Below are positions 7,511 through 14,731 of a DNA stretch of 33,349 nucleotides, piece after piece (position 1 is the stretch's first letter; every line of letters begins with the position of its first letter). The position numbers were made by a program, and so were the translations under genes. This stretch comes from an uncultured Prevotella sp. (GTDB lineage: Bacteria > Bacteroidota > Bacteroidia > Bacteroidales > Bacteroidaceae): the NCBI GenBank assembly GCA_900544825.1, contig UQWP01000040.1, forward strand, positions 1-33,349, given 5' to 3'. The notes under the pieces were generated by a model that saw only the letters and a list, made by a program, of their open reading frames with translations, did no database searches and was not told the origin of the DNA.

Positions 7511-10024
7511 TCACAGTTGCTTATTCAGCCGATACTTAAAACTGATGATGAAGTAGCTGCCAATTTGTGAGGTACGGCTTTCCGTCAATCCTGTCGCCGT
7601 AACATTGCGATAATAGTTTTTCTTGTCGCTGAGAATATCTGACCAATAGAGCGAAAGCTCGGCTTGCTTCTTTTTGAGGAATCGCCAAGATGCCCCCAAG
7701 TTCCAAACCACTTGATCGTCTTCGCCTTTTTTGATGTTGGTGCCGTTACGGAAAGAGTATGCAGCATCGCTCTTGACCAGGAAACCAAGAGGAAGCTCTG
7801 CATAGGTATTCAGAGAAAAGTTATAGCTTCGGGTATAGTTGGATGTACCCCGGAGTTGGTTGGTGGCATGGCGATAACGCCAATCGCCCTGCAAGTCGAA
7901 GCCTCCCCATTTCGGCTGATAACCCAAACGAAGGTTGGCATTATACGACGTATTGTGGGTGACGCTGCGGTCTGGCTCCTCGCTCTTCCCCTCATTCACA
8001 AGAGCTACACTTTGAGCAAAGCTGGCTCCTGTGCGAGCAGAGAGATTGAACCGCTTCTTCCATCGCTTCTGATAGCGAAGACTGGCACGCATATTCCAGT
8101 TGCCATTCACATTCACAGGATAAGTCTCCGTGCCACCAGTGGCAAGGTTGTAAAAGACGGCTTGCGTCTGACTGTTATAGGTGTTGCTGAAATTAACATC
8201 GCCCGAAAGACCGAGGCGAGTGTTCCTTCCCATCAACCGAAAGTTCTGGCTATAAGCCGCTTTGAGCGAAGGATTGCCATGAGTAACGTGCAATGGGTCG
8301 CTATTGTCGGTCAGCGAAACCAAACTGCCAAGGTCTGGCTGTCGGCTGCTGCCATCATAATTCAGCTCGAAGCGAGTCTTGCCTTGATGCCATGACACAT
8401 TCAACTGTGGGTTCCAATTCACGCTCGTCCTCACCGTATCGGCATAGAGCAGCCCAGTCTTCTGGTCAAGACTTCTCCGCTCTGGATGCATCTGCACACC
8501 CGTATTCACCTGCCATCGCTTGCCATTATAATTGAAATAAAGGCTGAGTTCGTGGGAATAAGTCCGACTCTGGGTATAGTTGCTCAAACTGTCTTGATAT
8601 ACTTCGCTCTCGTAAGTAATCCTGTCGCTCACCTGTCGGTTGGCAGAATAGCGATAACCGAGTTGCAGGCGCAAGTTCTCAGCCAAGGGTTGCGTCAAGT
8701 TGATTCCTACGGAATAGGCACGATTGGTGGAGGGGGAGTGCTGGTATTGGTTGCGATAAAGCACGGAATCGCCACCCAGACTGCTCTCCAACTGATAGTA
8801 AGTGGTCTCGGAAATGGAATGTGACTCGTTGGTACTCTTGCTGTCGGAGTAACCACCCGTGAGGCTGATGCTCGTACCCTTGTCGTTGAACACTCGGGTG
8901 ATGTCGGCATTGACGGAGAACGAATGGCTGTCGCTCTTCGAATCCGAGTTTCTCGTGATGCTGTTGATACGCTCATCTCCTTCTGAAGAGGTGGATTGCT
9001 GGCTGTCGCTGGTGTTGTCGCTCTTCGACTTGCTGAAGTTTCCACCTATATTAAAATAGGTCTTGTCATCCAAGCTCCACCTCATGCCCAACGAACCATT
9101 GCCCATCGTGTTGCGATTGGTGCTGGTGGATGCCGAGTTCTGGTAACGGTTGCCTGTGGTGAGATATTGCTCGCTATATAGGGTGCTCTCGTTGCCACTG
9201 GCATAATGGTTGTACATCATGTTGCCATAGAGGGTGAATCGCTTGGAGAACTTCTTGGCAAAGTTCATCGCCACGTTGTCCTGTCGGTTGTCGGGACAGA
9301 GAGAAGTCATATATCGGTTGCCACTTCGGGCTATCACGGAAATATTGTCGCCAGTCTGGCGGAAGAGGTTGGATATTAACTCGGCTTCCTTCTTTTCGTT
9401 GTTGCCCCTGCCTATGCCAGCCGAAGTAATCAGCGTGCCGTTGAACTCTCGCTTTGTCTGCAAGTCGAGCACATAGTTTTCGCCGCCCTTGCGCACCTTG
9501 GTGATTTTCTCCAGTTCGCTCCGCTTGTCATACACCTTGATTTTGCTCACCAACTTGGCTGGCAGGTTTTCGAGGGCGAGGATGCTGTTGCCGCCAAAGA
9601 AACTCTCGCCATTGACATTGATTTCATGGATGGGGAGACCATTGTAGGTTATCGTCTTGTCCTGCTTGTCGTATTCCAAGCCAGGCACACGCTTCAAGAG
9701 TTCTTCGAGGTAAGCCCCCTCGGGAGTTTTGAAGGCATTGGCATTGATGACCGTGGTATCGCCCTTCATCTCCACCTCCTTCGTGGCTGCGGTAACGACC
9801 ACCTCGTTGAGATTGAGAGTCTTGAAGACAGAATCTTCTTTTTGCGTTTCCACAGAGTCGCCATCGCCCTTTGACAAGGCACGACTCTCCCTTACTGTAT
9901 CACTCGACACAGCATAAGAGAAAGCCCTTCCGTCAGGAGAAAGGGAAGACGATGCCCATACATTTGCTATTGTTGAGAAGGACATGAGCAAAAGCACAGA
10001 CACATAAGCATATCGTAGTCTCAT
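7511..10024 (-). CDS. Outer-membrane beta-barrel protein with TonB-receptor-like plug
   Basis: 837 residues from the ATG at 10024. A longer frame with a TTG start at 10054 would begin inside the -7 promoter box and is rejected. Signal peptide 1-25 (LLLMSFSTIANVWASS). Then LNLNEVVVTAATKEVE (TonB-box-like), a plug-like region (NANAFKTPEGAYLEELLKRVPG; INVNGESFFGGN; VSKIKVYDKRSELEK) and a long barrel with many Tyr/Asn/Ser-rich strands ending in SFKYRLNKQL. It fits the OMP_b-brl_3 outer-membrane beta-barrel family and has no N-terminal carboxypeptidase-like domain between signal and TonB-box segment. The substrate is unknown. It is a single gene with its own promoter (10052-10087). Confidence 0.85.
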   Translation of the reverse strand: MRLRYAYVSVLLLMSFSTIANVWASSSLSPDGRAFSYAVSSDTVRESRALSKGDGDSVETQKEDSVFKTLNLNEVVVTAATKEVEMKGDTTVINANAFKTPEGAYLEELLKRVPGLEYDKQDKTITYNGLPIHEINVNGESFFGGNSILALENLPAKLVSKIKVYDKRSELEKITKVRKGGENYVLDLQTKREFNGTLITSAGIGRGNNEKKEAELISNLFRQTGDNISVIARSGNRYMTSLCPDNRQDNVAMNFAKKFSKRFTLYGNMMYNHYASGNESTLYSEQYLTTGNRYQNSASTSTNRNTMGNGSLGMRWSLDDKTYFNIGGNFSKSKSDNTSDSQQSTSSEGDERINSITRNSDSKSDSHSFSVNADITRVFNDKGTSISLTGGYSDSKSTNESHSISETTYYQLESSLGGDSVLYRNQYQHSPSTNRAYSVGINLTQPLAENLRLQLGYRYSANRQVSDRITYESEVYQDSLSNYTQSRTYSHELSLYFNYNGKRWQVNTGVQMHPERRSLDQKTGLLYADTVRTSVNWNPQLNVSWHQGKTRFELNYDGSSRQPDLGSLVSLTDNSDPLHVTHGNPSLKAAYSQNFRLMGRNTRLGLSGDVNFSNTYNSQTQAVFYNLATGGTETYPVNVNGNWNMRASLRYQKRWKKRFNLSARTGASFAQSVALVNEGKSEEPDRSVTHNTSYNANLRLGYQPKWGGFDLQGDWRYRHATNQLRGTSNYTRSYNFSLNTYAELPLGFLVKSDAAYSFRNGTNIKKGEDDQVVWNLGASWRFLKKKQAELSLYWSDILSDKKNYYRNVTATGLTESRTSQIGSYFIISFKYRLNKQL

Positions 10025-10051
10025 CTTGGTTTGAATATTCAAAATCGGCTG

Positions 10052-10087
10052 CAAAGGTACGAAAATCGGTATATATTTGCAATACCT
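10052..10087 (-). promoter_or_regulatory. Promoter of the beta-barrel gene
   Basis: On the minus strand AGGTATTGCA (10087-10078), 18 bases, then TACCTTTG (10059-10052) and GCAGCC. The -33 TTGC to -7 gap is 19. The arrangement is nearly the same as at 7374-7409. It fixes the translation start at 10024 and predicts a leader of about 20 bases. Confidence 0.75.
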
Positions 10088-10115
10088 TGATGTCTGTTGG
10101 CATAACTTCTTCTGT

Positions 10116-10334
10116 TTAAAATTCTTTCTTCAGCTCATTGTATAAGTCAACTGGTCCCAAGTGCCAGTATTGGGTACTTTCGGTGGATAGCTTCTTATAG
10201 AGTTTTGAGCGATATATACGGTTGATTGCATCCGTAAGGCTTATGCCCTTATCTTCTGAGAGCCAAGGGGCAAGCCATCCTATTTTTAATGGCAGCAACA
10301 TATACAAGTTGTCTTGCGTTATTTTTGCATTCAT
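10116..10334 (-). CDS. Small protein, third component of the DUF3791/DUF3990 cassette
   Basis: 72 residues, no signal peptide. It begins with a hydrophobic stretch (LYMLLPLKIGWLAPWLSE), then a helical part with ISLTDAINRIYRSKLYKKLS and YWHLGPVDLYNELKKEF. The DAI..IYRSK.Y..L.....W...P..LY..L pattern is one I recall in small proteins next to DUF3990 genes in Firmicutes and Bacteroidetes. Its ATG overlaps the DUF3990 stop (ATGA), so its translation is probably coupled. It could be an antitoxin or accessory subunit; no biochemical function can be read from the sequence. Confidence 0.8.
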   Translation of the reverse strand: MNAKITQDNLYMLLPLKIGWLAPWLSEDKGISLTDAINRIYRSKLYKKLSTESTQYWHLGPVDLYNELKKEF

Positions 10335-10819
10335 AACTTTATAATTTTTGATTCCACAAATTTAATGGCTTGCAGCGACTTCTCCGTATGGAAAAGATAC
10401 TGGTCAACCAATTTATATGTCTTTAATTCTTGAATGAGAGTAGGCATACTGATGATGCCGCCTTCATAGAGTGTGAACTGAGTATAAACGCTATCGTCTG
10501 CCACAGGACCATACACGATGTCGTAGTCGTGGGTGAACTCCCTCTCGGTACGGTTTTTCATTACGAAATTCACCCATTCCTCTGTTGGTTTCTCGAAGAA
10601 GAGTGACTTCATGTCATTTATTACTTCGTCATCCAACTCATAGACATTCACGTAACCAACAGATACTCCTTTATCTTTCATCCTTCGCTCTACCCATTTC
10701 TTAGCCTGTTCGTAAGAGGTTGTTGTGTAGAAGCCTGAGCCATAGTCAAGAGAACGGTTTGGCTGACGTATCTCTGGGTTTCTAACTTCCTCTATACTTC
10801 CATGATATACTTTGCTCAT
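10331..10819 (-). CDS. DUF3990 protein, ADP-ribosyltransferase-like
   Basis: 162 residues, soluble. It shows the DUF3990 pattern: KVYHGS at 3-8, RSLDYGSGFYTTTSYEQAKKW at about 23-43, YDIVYGPVADDSVY at about 99-112, and DQYLFHTEKSL at about 138-148. In this family the first His, the GFYTT motif and a late Q/E before F.TEK resemble the motifs of ADP-ribosyltransferases, and I recall DUF3990 being placed in that fold group. Such proteins could modify a cellular target using NAD, but no substrate is known from the sequence. It overlaps both neighbours by ATGA (DUF3791 upstream, 72-residue protein downstream), so stoichiometric expression is likely. Candidate toxin or effector of the cassette (inference). 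Confidence 0.85.
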   Translation of the reverse strand: MSKVYHGSIEEVRNPEIRQPNRSLDYGSGFYTTTSYEQAKKWVERRMKDKGVSVGYVNVYELDDEVINDMKSLFFEKPTEEWVNFVMKNRTEREFTHDYDIVYGPVADDSVYTQFTLYEGGIISMPTLIQELKTYKLVDQYLFHTEKSLQAIKFVESKIIKL

Positions 10820-11031
10820 TTTCTTCTTTCGTTTATCATTTTGTCAATTTCTTCAACCAGCCACTGACCGCCTTGCGTATGGAGTACATCGTAGAACTCA
10901 CAAAAATGCTCTGCTATGCCATATTGTTCAAACAAATTCACCACATCCTCAGTAGCCATATTCTTTGCCTTGGCATATTGCTCTATGCAGAACGATACAA
11001 ACATGGCTCTGTCTTGCTGTTCCTTGTTCAT
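10816..11031 (-). CDS. DUF3791 small protein, probable partner of DUF3990
   Basis: 71 residues from the ATG at 11031. The frame is open upstream to 11112 but only with a TTG start, and the family begins at MNKEQQ. Motifs typical of DUF3791: FVSFCIEQYAKAKNMATEDV, FEQYGIAEHFCEFYDVLHTQG, WLVEEIDKMI. It is all-helical and acidic at the C-terminal half. DUF3791 genes usually precede DUF3990 genes, suggesting an antitoxin, chaperone or adaptor; this is known only from gene neighbourhood. Its start codon overlaps the stop of a 45-codon HTH-like ORF and its stop overlaps the DUF3990 start. Confidence 0.85.
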   Translation of the reverse strand: MNKEQQDRAMFVSFCIEQYAKAKNMATEDVVNLFEQYGIAEHFCEFYDVLHTQGGQWLVEEIDKMINERRK

Positions 11032-11165
11032 TGTTGTTCTCCTTTCTGTGGCTCTGCCACACATATCTGTCCAGTCCCAACATCGCTTATCAAGCGTTGC
11101 TTGGAAAGCCAAGTTTGGCTTATACCTTTCTCCTCTAAAACTGCCTTTATGCGATTTAACTTCAT
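11028..11165 (-). CDS. Short ORF with truncated XRE-type HTH, ATGA-coupled to DUF3791
   Basis: 45 codons. The first 23 residues (MKLNRIKAVLEEKG, then ISQTWLSKQ) match the first two helices of XRE/Cro-type DNA-binding domains, as found upstream of DUF3791 genes. After that the usual recognition helix is missing and the sequence (RLISDVGTGQICVAEPQ) does not look like the family, so this is probably a truncated or frameshifted regulator. The TGA stop at 11028-11030 overlaps the DUF3791 ATG, so the ORF may still serve as a translated leader. The -7 box at 11188-11195 lies about 23 bases upstream of its ATG. Confidence 0.55.
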   Translation of the reverse strand: MKLNRIKAVLEEKGISQTWLSKQRLISDVGTGQICVAEPQKGEQQ

Positions 11166-11187
11166 ATTATTATTGCATTTTACCCTA

Positions 11188-11195
11188 CAAAAATA
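11188..11195 (-). promoter_or_regulatory. -7 box of the HTH-DUF3791-DUF3990 cassette
   Basis: TATTTTTG on the minus strand, followed by TAGGG and the HTH ORF start about 23 bases after the box. No good -33 TTTG is seen at the expected distance, so strength is uncertain. Confidence 0.45.
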
Positions 11196-11466
11196 ATAAT
11201 TTATTGCGATAATCTATCATAAATAGGCAAAATTTTAGCATTTTATAAGGTGATTTTAGTCGAAGATGCTATAAATCCCACTTTTTATGCTTATTTTTGA
11301 AACTTTATGGTTCTGTTTTTAGGTCTTGGCTTGAAAGCAATGTTGTAATTTACAAAAGAGATAGACAATCAATGTTCACCTTTTAAAAATATGCGGATTA
11401 AAAATAAGCGGAAGGGAGAAAGCATTAAAACTTGTAAAAAACGGGGATTATCTGAGTTTTTTGTTT

Positions 11467-11474
11467 TACCTTTG
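11467..11474 (+). promoter_or_regulatory. -7 box of the 11515 gene
   Basis: TACCTTTG preceded by a T-rich run. No clear -33 TTTG at 19-20 bases upstream. The predicted start is near 11481, leaving about 34 bases of leader to the ATG at 11515. Confidence 0.55.
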
Positions 11475-11514
11475 TACCATCAATTACAGTTAGAGAGAAA
11501 ATATATTGAATAAT

Positions 11515-12057
11515 ATGGAAAATAAAAGCAAAAGAATAGAAGAGATCTTCAAACAGGATCTGAGCATGTATCTTGCTAGCAGACAACGAGTTGACGACCA
11601 ACTTCCGGATGCTCCAGACATCGAGGAACAGTGGGCGAAGATTGGCGAAAGCTATCTGCCTGACGCCATGCGCGAATTCAGCAAATACCCTACCGTGGCA
11701 CTGGGATGGATTATGTTTGTAGGTATGGCCATCGCCAAATACTGGGACGAAGACTGGGAGCTGTATGGTAAGGTAGATAATCTTTATGAATACCTCAGAG
11801 ACCGCATTGATTTCGACCACATGGATGACTATATCCTCGACCAGGTTCTGCTGCTCGACGAGAACGAGCACAAGGCTACTTCTACCATCGTGGCAGAGTG
11901 TGCCGCACGCACCTACACCCTGCTCATCCATCAGGGATATGAGCCTGGTACTGAGGCTGCTTTCCGTGGTTTCATTGCAGCTTTACATCAAATGTATCTG
12001 ATGGGCGCTGCCATGGAGTTGAAGAGACTGGGTTATCACATGACACAGCTGCAGTAA
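11515..12057 (+). CDS. Conserved soluble protein of unknown function
   Basis: 180 residues from the ATG at 11515 (a TTG three codons earlier is in frame but unneeded; AGAGAGAAAA precedes). The protein is predicted helical, acidic and cytoplasmic, with no signal peptide. Notable segments: ASRQRVDDQLPDAPDIEEQW, a hydrophobic patch TVALGWIMFVGMAIAKYWDED (about 63-83), and a C-terminal hydrophobic helix GFIAALHQMYLMGAAMELKR. I do not recognise the family. It is followed after about 20 bases by the promoter of the SulP gene and may or may not share its transcript. Confidence 0.75.
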   Translation: MENKSKRIEEIFKQDLSMYLASRQRVDDQLPDAPDIEEQWAKIGESYLPDAMREFSKYPTVALGWIMFVGMAIAKYWDEDWELYGKVDNLYEYLRDRIDFDHMDDYILDQVLLLDENEHKATSTIVAECAARTYTLLIHQGYEPGTEAAFRGFIAALHQMYLMGAAMELKRLGYHMTQLQ

Positions 12058-12078
12058 TTAAAAAAGTTTAAAAAAGAT

Positions 12079-12109
12079 TTTGTTATATGAAATAATAGTT
12101 GTACCTTTG
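12079..12109 (+). promoter_or_regulatory. Promoter of the SulP transporter
   Basis: TTTG at 12079-12082, exactly 19 bases, then TACCTTTG at 12102-12109: a textbook Bacteroidetes promoter. It predicts a leader of roughly 55 bases before the ATG at 12170. Confidence 0.8.
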
Positions 12110-12169
12110 CAGTCGATTTTCGGATAACGAAGCAAAAATCACATTAATTTATATAACAAAACTTTTTAA

Positions 12170-13858
12170 ATGAAGGCAATAGCAATTAAGTCGAGTTTGT
12201 TTTCTTGTTTGAAGAGTTATAACAAGAAAACATTCATGTCTGACCTCATGGCAGGTATCATCGTTGGTATCGTAGCCCTGCCTCTGGCCATCGCATTCGG
12301 TATCGCTTCTGGCGTGACACCCGAAAAGGGTATCATCACAGCCATCGTAGCGGGTCTCATCATCTCCATCTTCGGCGGAAGCAAAGTGCAGATCGGCGGA
12401 CCTACAGGAGCATTCATCGTCATCATCTACGGCATCATCCAGAAGTATGGATTCGAGGGATTGACCATCGCAACTCTGATGGCAGGTCTTTTCCTGGTGC
12501 TCTTCGGACTGCTCCGACTCGGTACCATCATCAAGTACATCCCTTATCCTATTGTGGTAGGTTTCACCAGCGGTATCGCCGTAACCATCTTCACCACACA
12601 GATCAAGGATCTCTTCGGTTTGACATTGGCTTCTAATCCTTCTGACTTCCTGGAGAAATGGGGTGTTTATTTCCAGAGTTTCGACACCATCGACCCTTGG
12701 TGTGCCCTCATCGGTGTGGTAAGCGTGGTGGTCATCGCCATCACTCCTAGATTCAGCAAGAAGATTCCGGGATCGCTCATCGCCATCATCCTGATGACCG
12801 TTGTGGCGCTGCTGCTCAAGCAGTTTGCCGGTGTGGAGAGCATCGAGACCATCGGCGACCGTTTCTCTATCAGCAACGAATTGCCTGCTGCCCAGGTTCC
12901 TGAGATGAATTGGGAGACTATCAAGAGTCTGGTATCTCCTGCTATTACCATCGCTATCCTCGGTGCCATCGAGAGTCTGCTCTCTGCTACCGTTGCCGAC
13001 GGTGTAATCAGCGACCACCACGACTCTAATACAGAGTTGATTGCCCAGGGTTTGGCGAACATCGCTTCCCCACTCTTCGGCGGTATTCCTGCTACCGGTG
13101 CCATCGCCCGTACAATGACCAACATCAACAACGGCGGTAAGACTCCTGTCGCAGGTATCATCCACGCAGTGGTATTGCTGCTCATCTTCCTCTTCCTGAT
13201 GCCGCTCGCCAAGTATATTCCTATGGCTTGTCTGGCTGGTGTACTGGTTGTGGTTTCCTATGGTATGAGTGGCTGGAGAAGTTTCCTCGCATTGATGAAG
13301 AATCCTAAGAGCGACGTTACCGTGCTCCTGATTACCTTCTTCCTCACCATCATCTTCGACCTGACCGTAGCCATCGAGGTGGGGCTGATCATCGCCTGTC
13401 TGCTCTTCATGAAGCGAATGAGCGAGACTACCGATGTAACTGCTATCACCGAGGATGAGATTGACCTGAACAAGGAGTATGATTTCCTCTCTACCAACCT
13501 GGAGCACTATACGATTCCTAAGGGTGTAGAGGTATATGAGATCAACGGTCCTTTCTTCTTCGGAGCAGGTAATAAGTTTGAGGAAGTGATGGCTGCCTTC
13601 GGCGACCGTCCATTGGTTCGCGTCATCCGCATGCGTAAGGTTCCATTCGTGGATTCTACGGGTATCCACAACCTCACCAACCTCTGCGAGATGAGTCAGA
13701 AGGAAGATATCCAGGTGGTTCTCTCCGGTGTCTGCGAAAAGGTAAACGCCCAGTTGGAGAAGGCGGGCTTCTACAATATGCTCGGTAAGGAGAACATCAC
13801 TGATCATATCAGCAAGGCGCTGAAGCGTGCTGAAGAAATCATTGAGGCGAAAAAATAA
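12170..13858 (+). CDS. SulP-family anion transporter with STAS domain
   Basis: 562 residues. The membrane domain (about 20-430) starts with the SulP signature (SDLMAGIIVGIVALPLAIAF, then GVTPEKGIITAIVAG and GGSKVQIGGPTGAF) and continues through about 12-14 helices. The C-terminal part (about 445-555) is a STAS domain (VEVYEINGPFFFGAG; VIRMRKVPFVDSTGIHNL with the conserved Asp-Ser-Thr-Gly turn). The family moves sulfate, bicarbonate or dicarboxylates, usually with sodium or protons; the substrate cannot be told from sequence. Full length. Transcribed from its own promoter and ended by the bidirectional terminator at 13920-13965. Confidence 0.92.
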   Translation: MKAIAIKSSLFSCLKSYNKKTFMSDLMAGIIVGIVALPLAIAFGIASGVTPEKGIITAIVAGLIISIFGGSKVQIGGPTGAFIVIIYGIIQKYGFEGLTIATLMAGLFLVLFGLLRLGTIIKYIPYPIVVGFTSGIAVTIFTTQIKDLFGLTLASNPSDFLEKWGVYFQSFDTIDPWCALIGVVSVVVIAITPRFSKKIPGSLIAIILMTVVALLLKQFAGVESIETIGDRFSISNELPAAQVPEMNWETIKSLVSPAITIAILGAIESLLSATVADGVISDHHDSNTELIAQGLANIASPLFGGIPATGAIARTMTNINNGGKTPVAGIIHAVVLLLIFLFLMPLAKYIPMACLAGVLVVVSYGMSGWRSFLALMKNPKSDVTVLLITFFLTIIFDLTVAIEVGLIIACLLFMKRMSETTDVTAITEDEIDLNKEYDFLSTNLEHYTIPKGVEVYEINGPFFFGAGNKFEEVMAAFGDRPLVRVIRMRKVPFVDSTGIHNLTNLCEMSQKEDIQVVLSGVCEKVNAQLEKAGFYNMLGKENITDHISKALKRAEEIIEAKK

Positions 13859-13860
13859 TG

Positions 13861-13881
13861 TTAAATGTTAAATGTTGAATG
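13861..13881 (+). repeat. Three 7-bp direct repeats TTAAATG
   Basis: Two exact copies of TTAAATG followed by TTGAATG, directly after the SulP stop. The same 7-base unit occurs four times at 26716-26743. Confidence 0.6.
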
Positions 13882-13919
13882 TTTGGCGGCAAATGAGGGG
13901 GACAAACATATCATATACA

Positions 13920-13965
13920 AAAAAAAAGATGCATTGCGGATTGTTCTGCAATGCATCTTTTTTTT
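13920..13965. terminator. Bidirectional terminator between SulP and the ABC ATPase gene
   Basis: A long hairpin: 13920-13940 pairs with 13945-13965 (one G-U), loop TTGT. The GC part GATGCATTGC is flanked by seven or more A on one side and T on the other, giving T-runs on both strands. It ends two converging genes. Confidence 0.9.
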
Positions 13966-13986
13966 ATGCGATAATCATTCATCACT

Positions 13987-14727
13987 TTACAGGACTTTTC
14001 CCAGGAACTCCTGGAGTCTTGGAGACTTCGGATGATTGAAGACTTCCTCTGGGGTGCCATCCTCCGTGATATAGCCATCACTGAAGAAGAGCACACGGTT
14101 GGCTACTTCTCGGGCAAAACCCATTTCGTGGGTTACTACCACCATCGTCATACCTTCTGCAGCCACATCCTTCATCAACTGCAACACCTCTCCTACCATC
14201 TCCGGGTCGAGCGCAGAAGTAGGTTCATCGAAAAGAAGAACCTCCGGATTCATTGCCAGGGCACGGGCGATGGCTACACGCTGCTTCTGTCCACCCGAAA
14301 GACTATCCGGGTAACTGTCTGCTTTGTCGAGTAATCCGATGCGGGAGAGAAGTTGCGTAGCCTTCTCATCCGCCTCTTCACGGGTCATCTTCCCCAACTC
14401 TACCGGTGCCAGCATGATGTTGCGGCGGATGGTCATATTCGGGAAGAGATTAAACTGCTGGAACACCATACCCACCCGCTGACGCATCTTGTTGATATCT
14501 ACATCCCAGGAGGTGAGGTCAATACCATCAATCAGAATCTTTCCCTCCGTAGGTTCCTCCAAGAGATTGATGGAACGCAGGAAGGTACTCTTGCCACAGC
14601 CCGACGGGCCAATAATGGCAACCACTTCGCCCTGCTTGATGGAAGTGGTAATGCCTTTCAGGACTTCGTTGTCGCCGAAGCGCTTACGAAGTCCTTCTAT
14701 CTTGATTATCTCGTTCATTTTATCCAT
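13987..14727 (-). CDS. glnQ: Polar amino acid ABC transporter ATPase
   Basis: 246 residues. Walker A GPSGCGKST (about 38-46), Q-loop VFQQFNLFPN, signature LSGGQKQR, Walker B VLLFDEPTSALD and switch His in VVVTHEMGFA are all present. This is the GlnQ/HisP class that drives polar amino acid import. A second ATG three codons in (14718) is possible. It begins 4 bases after the stop of the permease fusion and is last in the sdaA-permease-ATPase operon, ending at the shared terminator. Family certain; the particular amino acid is not. Confidence 0.92.
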   Translation of the reverse strand: MDKMNEIIKIEGLRKRFGDNEVLKGITTSIKQGEVVAIIGPSGCGKSTFLRSINLLEEPTEGKILIDGIDLTSWDVDINKMRQRVGMVFQQFNLFPNMTIRRNIMLAPVELGKMTREEADEKATQLLSRIGLLDKADSYPDSLSGGQKQRVAIARALAMNPEVLLFDEPTSALDPEMVGEVLQLMKDVAAEGMTMVVVTHEMGFAREVANRVLFFSDGYITEDGTPEEVFNHPKSPRLQEFLGKVL

Positions 14728-14731
14728 TCTA

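Larger units (their letters stand above)
11166..11514. other. 349-base AT-rich divergent intergenic region
   Basis: It holds the leftward -7 box at 11188-11195 and the rightward -7 box at 11467-11474. Between about 11200 and 11460 I see no ORF with family features, no strong hairpin and no RNA gene that I recognise. Confidence 0.6.

Noticed and set aside
10025..10054. N-terminal extension of the beta-barrel protein from a TTG start
   Set aside because: The TTG falls inside the -7 promoter box and the ATG at 10024 is followed by a complete signal peptide.
11032..11112. Longer DUF3791 start
   Set aside because: It would need a TTG start, overlaps the HTH ORF in another frame, and the added residues do not resemble the family.
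12149..13807. 552-codon open frame on the minus strand
   Set aside because: It is antisense to the SulP transporter and lacks any recognisable domain; its Asp/His/Gln-rich composition is that of a reversed membrane-protein gene.
13861..13881. CRISPR-like short repeats
   Set aside because: Units are only 7 bp and adjacent with no spacers; no cas genes are present.
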